DNA from: an uncultured Gardnerella sp.
GTDB taxonomy: Bacteria > Actinomycetota > Actinomycetes > Actinomycetales > Bifidobacteriaceae
Direction of reading: 5' to 3'
DNA length: 64,000 nt
Assembly (NCBI GenBank): GCA_947088155.1
Contig: CAMUFL010000003.1
Span: 94,518 to 158,517 of the forward strand
Below the pieces are notes generated by a model. The model searched no databases. It was not told the DNA's origin and saw nothing but the letters and a program-made list of their open reading frames with translations. A program made the position numbers and the translations under genes. Of this stretch, positions 18,061 through 25,493 are shown piece after piece (within the stretch, counting starts at the first letter, position 1; each line of letters begins with the position of its first letter).

Positions 18061-19242
18061 TTACTTCTTCAATGCAGTCTTAACTGAATCTGGAAGTTCA
18101 GGAACATTACCATTCCAAGCTTTCACCAATGTTTCAACATTGTGAACAATGGAACCGATGTAAGTTTCTCCGGCAGATCCGACTGGTCCAAGCGAATCTC
18201 CATAAAGTGCGTCGTCGCCAATAACAGCCTTTACTCCTGCTGCTGCAGCAACAGCCTTGATAGACTTGGAATTGTTAGAATTCTCAGCAAAAATCGCAAC
18301 AGCTCCGGACTTCTTGACATCTTCTGCAGCTTTCTGAATATGATCTGCAGTAGCATCCTGCTGGCTGTTGAAATCAGAAAGTGCTGCACCAATGAACTTC
18401 ACATTGTAGTCACGAGAGAAGTAGCCGAATGCATCGTGAGAAGTGAAGAGAACACGATGCTTTTGTGGCACACTATTCAAAGCTTTAGTTGCCCAAGCAT
18501 CCAAATCAGTCAAAGACTTAACGAACTTTTCAACATGCTCATCGAAAATAGACTTGCTCTTAGGAAGAGCTTTCCCAAGGAAATAACCGATATTCTTAAC
18601 CTGAATCATCGTGTTCTTCGTGCTGGTCCAAATATGTGGATCGTACTGGAATTCAGGCTCCTTCTCGCCTTCTTCTGGAGGGAATGGCCACTTTTCAGCA
18701 TGCACCTTAGCGATACCGCGATCAACCTTGTATGGAAGATCCTTTTCCTTAGCAGTCTCAGCCTTTGGATCCTTGATTTCATCAGCAGTGAGAATACCGG
18801 AAGTCACACCCATAGTGCCCTTAAAACCGGTAGCTTTTTTTTTAATGATACGGCGACCACCGAGATCTACACCAGAAACGAGCATCAAATCAGCCTTAGA
18901 AAAAGCTTTAGATTGAGCTGGAGTCATTTCATGCTCATGAGCAGAAGCGTTTGGCGCAAGCAAGCAGGTCAAATTAATTGTTGACTTTGCTTTGTCTTGA
19001 GGAGCTCCGATTACAGACTTCTTGCCCTGAGAATCAGTCTTATTGAGGCTCAATCCAGATTTTGCGTCAGCAGTTGAAGCGATTTGAGTTACGTAATCGC
19101 AAATTTGAGTTGTAGTTGCCACTACATTTACTTGATTGCCCTTCGCCTTATTTTCGGCATTTTTTGCAGAGCCGCAAGCACCCATAGAAGTTGCTAATAA
19201 TGCAACCGCAGCTGCAGTTGCGAAAATTCGTGAAGTTTTCAC
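18061..19242 (-). CDS. Zn/Mn ABC transporter substrate-binding lipoprotein (contains an artefactual insert)
   Basis: This ZnuA/MntA-like protein (393 residues as read) is a surface lipoprotein: a signal peptide ends at a lipobox-like MGAC with Cys23. Probable metal ligands are the His residues in SAHEHEM, DPHIW and SHDAFGYF, and an Asp in DDALYGD. A His in the third position is more typical of Zn binders than Mn binders. The start is GTG after AAAGGAA. Residues about 124-136 (GGRRIIKKK region) are encoded by a T run plus an exact copy of the Illumina P5 oligonucleotide in the opposite strand (18835-18872), so this part of the protein is not believable. The flanking sequence is in frame and otherwise normal. 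Confidence 0.88.
   Translation of the reverse strand: MKTSRIFATAAAVALLATSMGACGSAKNAENKAKGNQVNVVATTTQICDYVTQIASTADAKSGLSLNKTDSQGKKSVIGAPQDKAKSTINLTCLLAPNASAHEHEMTPAQSKAFSKADLMLVSGVDLGGRRIIKKKATGFKGTMGVTSGILTADEIKDPKAETAKEKDLPYKVDRGIAKVHAEKWPFPPEEGEKEPEFQYDPHIWTSTKNTMIQVKNIGYFLGKALPKSKSIFDEHVEKFVKSLTDLDAWATKALNSVPQKHRVLFTSHDAFGYFSRDYNVKFIGAALSDFNSQQDATADHIQKAAEDVKKSGAVAIFAENSNNSKSIKAVAAAAGVKAVIGDDALYGDSLGPVGSAGETYIGSIVHNVETLVKAWNGNVPELPDSVKTALKK
18835..18872 (+). other. Illumina P5 oligonucleotide with poly-T linker (sequencing artefact)
   Basis: Nine T residues at 18835-18843 are followed at 18844-18872 by 29 bases identical to the P5 flow-cell oligonucleotide (begins AATGATACGGCG, ends GAGATCTACAC). 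The surface-grafted P5 oligo carries a poly-T spacer in exactly this position. A chance match of 29 bases is negligible. It lies in the antisense orientation within the metal-binding lipoprotein gene and happens to leave the frame open. Confidence 0.95.
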
Positions 19243-19696
19243 ACTCGTTCCTTTCGGGAATCTTTAACTGTTATTGCATGGGTTGATTGTGAGAGGTACT
19301 CATGAAAGCTATTCATGAAAAAAATAATCATTCGCAATAACGCTTATAGCATAAGAAAAATATGCGTGACGGTCAATAAAAAATGTGAAAAAATATAATT
19401 ATTTTTGCAAAAATGCGTTTCGCGACTTTTTCATCTGTTATAATGCAAAATTTCAAAAAAGACCATGCTGCTTTCTGCTTTATCTTGCATTAAGAAACGT
19501 TAATATACCAACGAAAAAATAAATGTGATTATAACATTTGAACAAATTTATTAAGCAGGCATTTTTGTTTATTTTTTACGCAAAACTAGTAGCGACACGC
19601 CGTAACACTCACGACACGCAGAATAACAAAAAAATTACAAATATTTTCAAAATGTTTACAAATTGTAACAATACATAAGTTTAGACAGTAATACAC
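19243..19696. other. 454-bp intergenic region between divergent units
   Basis: This very AT-rich stretch separates the metal importer (minus) from the NAD(P)HX dehydratase (plus) and must hold the promoters of both. The segment around 19300-19345 has several TTCATGAAA-like and ATTATTTTTTTCAT-like half sites that could be a metalloregulator operator, but no convincing Zur or MntR box can be called by eye. No gene or hairpin was recognised. Confidence 0.4.
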
Positions 19697-20845
19697 ATGT
19701 TTAGCCAACTCTGCATGTGCTTAACAGCAATTACACTTAATACTATGTTTGGCAATACAGATGGTATGAATTACATTGCAAAACCCGACAGTTCACGCAC
19801 TGACGATAAAAACTCTGCAACTAATGAAATATCAGTAGATATTCATCTTGCTTCCACACCATTGCGCACGCCTCACGCAAGCGATAATAAATATTCAAGA
19901 GGTGTTCTAGGCGTAATTACCGGTTCAAACGACTATCCCGGAGCAGCAGTGTTAAGTACAAGCGCTGCAATACATGCAAATATTGGAATGGTTCATTATT
20001 CAGGTCCTCTTCGCGCACAAAACTTAGTATTGCAAGCATCGCCTGAGGTAGTAGCATCTGAACAATTAAACGGAAAAATAGACGCAATAACAGTTGGATG
20101 CGGCATACCAGACGAAAGCCATTGCAACGACGAAACTGCTTTATCTCAAAGAAAATACATTGCTAGCATACTTGCAAAATACTCCAACGAAAACGACAAC
20201 AAAAACGAAAACGACAACGCTGAAACGCAATTAAATAACAATCTTCCGCCAATATGCGTAGATGCTGGAGCATTAGACTTACTACCAAAACAAGTTTGCG
20301 AAAAAGTAGTTCTCACACCTCATGCAGGAGAATTAAGCTCGCTTTTTACTAGATACGATTTAGAAGTAAGCGCACAACAAATATCTAGCAACCCAACACA
20401 CTACGCTCAAAAAGCAGCCGATCTTACTGGAGCAACTGTGTTAGTTAAAGGCGCAACAACAGCAGTTGCTTCACCATTATCGCTGCACTCTCCTATTTAT
20501 ATTGCACAATACGCTCCATCTTGGCTAGCAACTGCAGGCTCAGGAGATGCGCTAGCAGGAATTCTAGGAGCATTGTTGGCTCAGCACGAAAAAGATAACG
20601 AAAACGACAACAACAACGACAACGCAAATAACGAAAATTACGCACTTATTGCAGCGAGCGCAGCTGTGATTCATGGAGTTTGCGCAGTATTTGCATCACG
20701 CAGTAGCGGAGGAAACAATTACACTCAACTAGTGCAAGACATAGTGAAATCAAAGCATGCTTTAACTTTGGAACATCCAATTGTGGCAAGCGACATTATA
20801 AATGCATTACCGCATGTTCTTGGGATTCTTATTAATATAAAGTAG
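19697..20845 (+). CDS. nnrD: ADP-dependent NAD(P)H-hydrate dehydratase
   Basis: This YjeF C-terminal-type ribokinase-like enzyme dehydrates damaged NAD(P)HX using ADP. The family start RGVLGVITGSNDYPGA, the LTPHAGELSSLF motif and the nucleotide-binding AGSGDALAGILGALL are clear. The NnrE epimerase domain that is often fused is absent. Two Asn/Asp/Glu-rich insertions (near residues 165-182 and 296-314) are encoded by AACGAC/GAAAACGAC-type simple repeats. The start is uncertain: the first ATG (19697) has no ribosome site, and ATG 19745 or 19766 are equally possible. Confidence 0.87.
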   Translation: MFSQLCMCLTAITLNTMFGNTDGMNYIAKPDSSRTDDKNSATNEISVDIHLASTPLRTPHASDNKYSRGVLGVITGSNDYPGAAVLSTSAAIHANIGMVHYSGPLRAQNLVLQASPEVVASEQLNGKIDAITVGCGIPDESHCNDETALSQRKYIASILAKYSNENDNKNENDNAETQLNNNLPPICVDAGALDLLPKQVCEKVVLTPHAGELSSLFTRYDLEVSAQQISSNPTHYAQKAADLTGATVLVKGATTAVASPLSLHSPIYIAQYAPSWLATAGSGDALAGILGALLAQHEKDNENDNNNDNANNENYALIAASAAVIHGVCAVFASRSSGGNNYTQLVQDIVKSKHALTLEHPIVASDIINALPHVLGILINIK

Positions 20846-20943
20846 CGCGCAGAATAATATCAATAGCGTGCAAAATTAACGCATGAAACAAAATACGCAA
20901 ATGTAAAATAACGTATGAAACAAAATAGAAGGAGTAGAAACAA

Positions 20944-21594
20944 ATGACTAACGCACAAAATATTGAAATCCATGACGTTATGTTTGACTATTGCAAAGTT
21001 CTACTCGAATGGAATTGCCGAAACTGTTTGCAAAAGCAATTCCCGAATTTAGTTGATACTATTTGCCCTAATGGAAGCTTTGGAAAGAACGATTTAGCCG
21101 GGTTCTATGAATTTGAGGACCGCATGGATGGCGGCGAGCTTTTGAAAGATCTTATGCCTGAATACGAACGTCGCTTTGGAAGCGAACTTGCTGAAGCTTT
21201 CCGTTGGTATTGTGCTCATTATGACCAAGTTTTGACGCGCATGATGCCTGGAATGGTTGATTTATTGCATGATCTGCGTAAAGCTGGATACGGCGTGTGG
21301 GGCTTAACGAATTGGTCTAAAGAAACTTTCCCACTTGCTTTACGTAAATTCCCAGAACTTTCTACTCTTTTACAAGGAACTATTATTTCCGGTGTTGAGC
21401 ATTTGCATAAGCCAGAACCGGAAATTTTTGAACTTGCTATAAGTAGATTTGGATTGAATCCGCAAACAACTGTTTTCTTCGACGACAAACCAGCAAATAT
21501 TGATGGAGCTCATAGAGTTGGCATGCATGGCTTTGTTTTTACAACTGCAGAGCAAGCGCGTAAAGATTTAGCTTCAGTAGGAGTAAATCTTTAA
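20944..21594 (+). CDS. HAD family hydrolase (subfamily IA)
   Basis: This 216-residue protein is a haloacid dehalogenase-type phosphatase resembling YihX-like glucose-1-phosphatases. The nucleophile is Asp15 in MFDYCKVLLEW; motif II is LTNWSKE, motif III the Lys in HKPEPEIF, and motif IV the acidic pair in VFFDDKPANIDGA. The residue two after the nucleophile is Cys rather than the common Asp or Gly. Substrate is unknown. ATG has GAAGGAG ten bases upstream. It may be cotranscribed with nnrD, 98 bp upstream. Confidence 0.88.
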   Translation: MTNAQNIEIHDVMFDYCKVLLEWNCRNCLQKQFPNLVDTICPNGSFGKNDLAGFYEFEDRMDGGELLKDLMPEYERRFGSELAEAFRWYCAHYDQVLTRMMPGMVDLLHDLRKAGYGVWGLTNWSKETFPLALRKFPELSTLLQGTIISGVEHLHKPEPEIFELAISRFGLNPQTTVFFDDKPANIDGAHRVGMHGFVFTTAEQARKDLASVGVNL

Positions 21595-21641
21595 TAATAT
21601 TGCTTAAATATTTAGCTTATATTACTAAGATCATGTATGAG

Positions 21642-21669
21642 ACTATGGTTATGTGAAACTATGGTTATG
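21642..21669. repeat. 12-bp direct repeat upstream of the LysR gene
   Basis: ACTATGGTTATG occurs at 21642-21653 and again at 21658-21669, a 16-bp period. It lies about 110 bp upstream of the LysR start. A same-face spacing near 1.5 turns is not typical of LysR boxes, so this is only a candidate operator. Confidence 0.35.
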
Positions 21670-21776
21670 GCAACTAAAAATTAAGTTATGCCTATACCTT
21701 TTGCTAGATTCGTTAGCGGTTCATTTATGTGATTTTTGATGATTATCGTAACTTTTAGCTCACGAAAGAAGCTCGT

Positions 21777-22709
21777 ATGACTTTGCTACAACTGAAATAT
21801 ATTGTAAAAATCGTTGACTGCGGTTCAATGAACGAAGCAGCACGAGCACTATATATTTCACAACCAGCATTGAGCTCTTCTGTAAAAGAGCTTGAAAGAG
21901 AACTTAACATTGAAATTTTCACTAGGTCCACTCAAGGAATTGCATTAACAGCTGATGGAGCGGAATTTTTGACGTACGCTCGACAAGTAATTGAGCAGGC
22001 AGATCTTCTTGAAGAACGATACAAAAGTACGAAGCCTCGCCCACAATTATGCAGCGTTGCAACACAACACTATATGTTTGCCGTTGAAGCATTCGTCGAT
22101 ATGATTCGCAGTATTCATTCTGATGAATACGAGTTTTCAATTCGCGAGACACGCACAAAAAATATTATTAAGCAAGTAAGCGATATGCGCGCAGACCTTG
22201 GAATTCTTTATCTTTCTGACTACAACAAGGATGTAATCGGCAAGCTGCTTCGTGAAAAACATTTGGAGTTCCACCCGCTTTTCCGTGCAAAATTGCATGT
22301 TTTTCTTTCTAGAAATAATCCGCTTGCAGTGCGAAAAAGCTTGAGCTTGGAAGATTTAAAACCGTACCCGTTTATTCAATACGAACAGGGAGAAGAAGGA
22401 AGTTTCTTCTTCGCAGAAGAGGCTGTTTGGCCTACTCGCCCACCGAAAAAAATCAACGTTTCTGACCGCGCTACCATTTTAAACTTTATTATTGGGTTGA
22501 ATGGTTATACTGTTTGCACTGGAATAGATAACGGCGATTTAAACAATGAAAAAATCGTCACTATTCCGCTTGAATGTGATGACACTATGCTTGTTGGCTG
22601 GATTACCAACGAGCGCACGAAGCTTTCAAGAGCTTCACTCGCTTATCTTACGCAACTTAAATCTGTGCTTGTAAGACATGGCTACGCGCTTATAGATTCA
22701 CAAAATTAA
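21777..22709 (+). CDS. LysR family transcriptional regulator
   Basis: This 310-residue regulator has an N-terminal winged helix-turn-helix (residues 1-62, with GSMNEAARALYISQPALSSSVKELE) and a C-terminal periplasmic-binding-like effector domain. The N-terminus is similar to CysB/CbL-type and other amino acid regulators, but the effector is not predictable. The GTAT-preceded ATG has only a weak GAAAGAAG site. Target genes are unknown: it is codirectional with both neighbours, so the usual divergent target is absent. Confidence 0.92.
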   Translation: MTLLQLKYIVKIVDCGSMNEAARALYISQPALSSSVKELERELNIEIFTRSTQGIALTADGAEFLTYARQVIEQADLLEERYKSTKPRPQLCSVATQHYMFAVEAFVDMIRSIHSDEYEFSIRETRTKNIIKQVSDMRADLGILYLSDYNKDVIGKLLREKHLEFHPLFRAKLHVFLSRNNPLAVRKSLSLEDLKPYPFIQYEQGEEGSFFFAEEAVWPTRPPKKINVSDRATILNFIIGLNGYTVCTGIDNGDLNNEKIVTIPLECDDTMLVGWITNERTKLSRASLAYLTQLKSVLVRHGYALIDSQN

Positions 22710-22827
22710 CGCAAGCCAAAAACTACGCATAATAAAAGTTGTCCACATTTCTTTAATCGAATTGACGCTCACTTTTTCCATTCATAAAATCGCTATTAAT
22801 TTGTTGCAGAGAAAAAGGAGGTGCGCG

Positions 22828-23277
22828 ATGGGTATTATTAACGTAGCGGCAAAAATATTGGAAATTATGGGGCCAATGACAACTATGAAGCTGCAAAAGC
22901 TTGTGTATTATTCTCAAGCGCACAGCTTAGCTACAACTGGATTGTCGCTATTTCCGGAAGATTTTGAAGCTTGGACGAACGGTCCAGTTTCATTGGAATT
23001 ATTTAACAGGCATCGAGGAAGATTCACAATTCGCAAAGAGGAACTACTGATTTCTCTTCCAGAAAGATGCGCAACTTTAGAATATGAGCAGGTGAAGATT
23101 ATAGAGGAAGTGTGCGCAAAACTTGGAAATCTTACAGGAAATCAGCTCAGCGAAAGAACACATAAAGAAGATCCGTGGATTCGCGCGAGAATCGGCATAT
23201 CTGCAAATCAAGGCAGCGAGGAAATAATTTCCAAGAAGTCAATGCGAGATTACTACATTAAGCATCCTATTGTGTAA
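22828..23277 (+). CDS. Panacea/SocA-like (DUF4065) domain protein
   Basis: This protein of 149 residues matches the Panacea domain (SocA-like antitoxins, phage GepA): VAAKILEIMGPMTTMKLQKLVYYSQAH, then FEAWTNGPV and a C-terminal TGNQLSERTHKEDPW. The ATG is chosen because AAAGGAGG is seven bases upstream; the frame extends 22 codons further without support. Panacea proteins typically neutralise a variety of adjacent toxins, but no toxin gene is visible on either side. Downstream is a hairpin-rich repeat region. It could be an orphan antitoxin or serve as a proteolysis adaptor like SocA. Confidence 0.85.
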   Translation: MGIINVAAKILEIMGPMTTMKLQKLVYYSQAHSLATTGLSLFPEDFEAWTNGPVSLELFNRHRGRFTIRKEELLISLPERCATLEYEQVKIIEEVCAKLGNLTGNQLSERTHKEDPWIRARIGISANQGSEEIISKKSMRDYYIKHPIV

Positions 23278-23657
23278 ATGCGCGAATGTCCGAAGAGCGC
23301 CAACTAGAGACCGTAACGCAGTATGCGCTCGCGCGCTTTGGCCGAGCTTGAAATCAACAGGATTTCAAGCTCTTTCAAAGCGTGATTTGGCTCAATTGTG
23401 AAGCACGGTGTGCTTCACATGCCAAATCAGCCGAACGGCTACCAATAGCCGTGAGGAATAAGCGCTCGCTTACGAAACTCGCGTTGGAAGTCCACTGGAC
23501 TTCCAACTTAAGCGACTTTCCGCTCCGAGTTGCTTTCGCGCGCTACGCTCTAAGCGCGAAAGCAGGTCGGAGCGCACACAAATAACTAAGGCGAGCACGT
23601 TGTTATTAGCAAGTGCCCGCCTTAATTATTAAAAACATTCTTATTTTATAAGTACAT
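23278..23657. other. 380-bp GC-rich intergenic region made of successive hairpins
   Basis: No credible gene is present; a 67-codon plus-strand frame runs through the hairpins and has no ribosome site. Perfect inverted repeats occur at 23344-23372 (12 bp), 23383-23429 (9 bp) enclosing 23398-23418 (9 bp), 23435-23452 (7 bp), 23483-23507 (25-bp palindrome), and 23521-23577 (8 + 11 bp). The base composition is clearly GC-richer than the neighbours. The right half is the 106-bp repeat also found at 27642. Confidence 0.7.
23471..23576. repeat. 106-bp structured intergenic repeat, copy 1
   Basis: This copy aligns without gaps to 27642-27747 with 8 differences in 106 (counted by eye). It contains two adjacent hairpins: GAAACTCGC/GCGACTTTC (one mismatch) enclosing the 25-base palindrome centred at 23495, then CGCTCCGA/TCGGAGCG enclosing TGCTTTCGCGC/GCGCGAAAGCA. 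Confidence 0.85.
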
Positions 23658-24113
23658 CTAAATCGCAGTGCCGTGCTCGTCAAGGCGCGGATTCTGCCTA
23701 GAATTACTAAAGCTAAAGAACAAGCCAAACACGCCTAATGCAAACAAAACAGAAACTACCACAACAAGCACAATAGGCTGATTGGGAAGCCACATAATCA
23801 CCAAGAAAGCAAGCGCTGAAAGCAAAATCACAGCCCAGGAAAACACTCCAACAACTTTACGAACAACATTCCAAGTATCATCGCCAACCTGAGATCGCTT
23901 AACATTGCGAGCCAATCTCTCCTCCTCAGCTGTCACGTTAGAAGTTGGCTTCCAAGGACCAGTTCCCCTCTCTTGAAGTCTTCTAGAGCGTTCTTGTAAA
24001 TTGTATTCGTCAATCATGCCTCCGCGAGCGCGACCTTTTGTTTCATCATATTGAGAAGGAATCCCTTTGCGGCTCTGCCTTTCCTTCGCGCGACGCTCTT
24101 TGCGGTTTGCCAT
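23658..24113 (-). CDS. Hypothetical two-helix membrane protein
   Basis: This 151-residue protein has a strongly basic N-terminus (MANRKERRAKERQSRKG), a charged region to about residue 80, and two hydrophobic helices (about 88-108 and 112-132) followed by a short polar tail. AAAGGAA precedes the ATG, which supports it as real. I do not recognise the family. It sits downstream of hemW on the same strand and may be read from that transcript. A basic cytosolic N-terminus could bind RNA or ribosomes, but that is only a guess. Confidence 0.7.
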   Translation of the reverse strand: MANRKERRAKERQSRKGIPSQYDETKGRARGGMIDEYNLQERSRRLQERGTGPWKPTSNVTAEEERLARNVKRSQVGDDTWNVVRKVVGVFSWAVILLSALAFLVIMWLPNQPIVLVVVVSVLFALGVFGLFFSFSNSRQNPRLDEHGTAI

Positions 24114-24170
24114 GATTGTTCCTTTCTACATTGAATTTTCTTATATCAAGCATTTATGACACAATACGCA

Positions 24171-25493
24171 CTATTTTAGCACGGTCATACCTTCTTCACA
24201 CGCGTCAACAATTCTTTCTATTAATAAATCGTTGAGCAGTCTACCTTTGCGCGTTGCAATAATGCGATTTTCGTGCAACACTGCCAAATCTTCCTTACAC
24301 ACTTCGCGTAACACTTTTTGCAAATGCGAATCATCGAACACCTTATTAGTTTCGCGCATTTTTTCGCACAATTGCGAAATATCAAGCCCTTCTTTAATGC
24401 GAAGCCCAAGCATTACCTCTTCAATAAGCGCGTCTTCAGCATTTATACACTCGTAGTTTTGCCACGGCACGTTTCCTGCGTTAATAGCATGAGCCCAATG
24501 TTTTGGGTGCAAAATATCCCATGAGCGAAGGTTATAAAACTCACTTGTATTAGCTAAAGAAGCACTATCATCCATGCTTTGTTTACTAATGTGATTTGCA
24601 GCATTGTAGTGCGAATGTGCTCCAGGACCAATTCCAGCCCAATCAATATTTCGCCAGTAGCCAAGATTATGACGAGACTCAAAACCAGGACGCGCCCAAT
24701 TAGAAATCTCGTACCATTGTAATCCAGCAGAGTTAAAAAGTTCGTCTGCCAACTCGTATTTTGCGGCTTCATCATCATCATTTGGCGCTTGAATAGTGCC
24801 AGCAGCGATTTGACGGCCCATTTTTGTACGCGGCTCTACCGTTAGCGCGTATGCAGAAATATGGTTAACGCCTAGACTTAAAGCCATTTCTACCGACTTT
24901 CGCCAATCGTCTAAACTCTCCCCCGGAGCTCCATAAATCAAGTCAACGCTTGAACGCAAGCCACATGCGTTTGCTGCGTTTACACCGCGAGTTACATTTT
25001 CTGGAGTATGAGTACGGTCAAGAGTTTTAAGAACATGCGGAACAGCCGATTGCATTCCAAAAGATATTCGAGTAAATCCACCTTCTGCAAGCGTCTCAAT
25101 ATACTTTTCATCTGCAGTATCCGGATTTGCTTCAGTAGTTATTTCCGCTCCAGTTTTCAATCCCCACAAGTTACGTATTTCTTGCAAAATTCGCACTAAG
25201 TCGCGCGCTTTAAGAACTGTTGGAGTGCCGCCGCCGAAGAAAACAGATTGCGCTTTAGGCTCGAAAATCCCGTGATATTCCTGCCATTTTTTTACGAGTT
25301 GCATTTCACGAATCGCAACATCCGCGTACCCTTCGCGACTTGCTCCCTCTCCTAAATCGCGAGCAGTATACGTATTAAAATCGCAATAACCGCAGCGACG
25401 CAAACAAAACGGCACATGCACGTACACTTCAAAAGGCATACTTTTAGTTTGCATAGCTGATTTATTTAATTCAGCATCCAACTCTAAACTCAT
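24171..25493 (-). CDS. hemW: Radical SAM heme chaperone HemW
   Basis: This HemN-like radical SAM protein (440 residues) inserts or carries heme rather than acting as coproporphyrinogen oxidase. The FeS motif CLRRCGYCDF follows VYVHVPF, and the SAM-binding FFGGGTPTVL and ETTEANPDT-like (EITTEANPDT) motifs are present, with a C-terminal HemN domain. The start ATG overlaps the lepA stop (ATGA), so the two genes are translationally coupled, an arrangement common in Gram-positives. Confidence 0.93.
   Translation of the reverse strand: MSLELDAELNKSAMQTKSMPFEVYVHVPFCLRRCGYCDFNTYTARDLGEGASREGYADVAIREMQLVKKWQEYHGIFEPKAQSVFFGGGTPTVLKARDLVRILQEIRNLWGLKTGAEITTEANPDTADEKYIETLAEGGFTRISFGMQSAVPHVLKTLDRTHTPENVTRGVNAANACGLRSSVDLIYGAPGESLDDWRKSVEMALSLGVNHISAYALTVEPRTKMGRQIAAGTIQAPNDDDEAAKYELADELFNSAGLQWYEISNWARPGFESRHNLGYWRNIDWAGIGPGAHSHYNAANHISKQSMDDSASLANTSEFYNLRSWDILHPKHWAHAINAGNVPWQNYECINAEDALIEEVMLGLRIKEGLDISQLCEKMRETNKVFDDSHLQKVLREVCKEDLAVLHENRIIATRKGRLLNDLLIERIVDACEEGMTVLK

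Noticed and set aside
18142..18984. 280-codon plus-strand frame opposite the metal-binding protein gene
   Set aside because: It is antisense to a conserved gene, has no ribosome site and contains the adapter-derived FNDTATTEIYT string.
19290..19350. Zur or MntR box upstream of the metal importer
   Set aside because: Half-site-like sequences are present but the symmetry is poor in this AT-rich stretch; not supportable by eye.
23382..23585. 67-codon plus-strand frame and its 90-codon relative at 27592 as a protein family
   Set aside because: Both frames run through perfect inverted repeats, lack ribosome sites, and their similarity is fully explained by the shared DNA repeat; nucleotide changes follow base pairing rather than codon positions.
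23278..23657. CRISPR array
   Set aside because: Hairpins differ in sequence and there is no regular repeat-spacer periodicity or cas gene.
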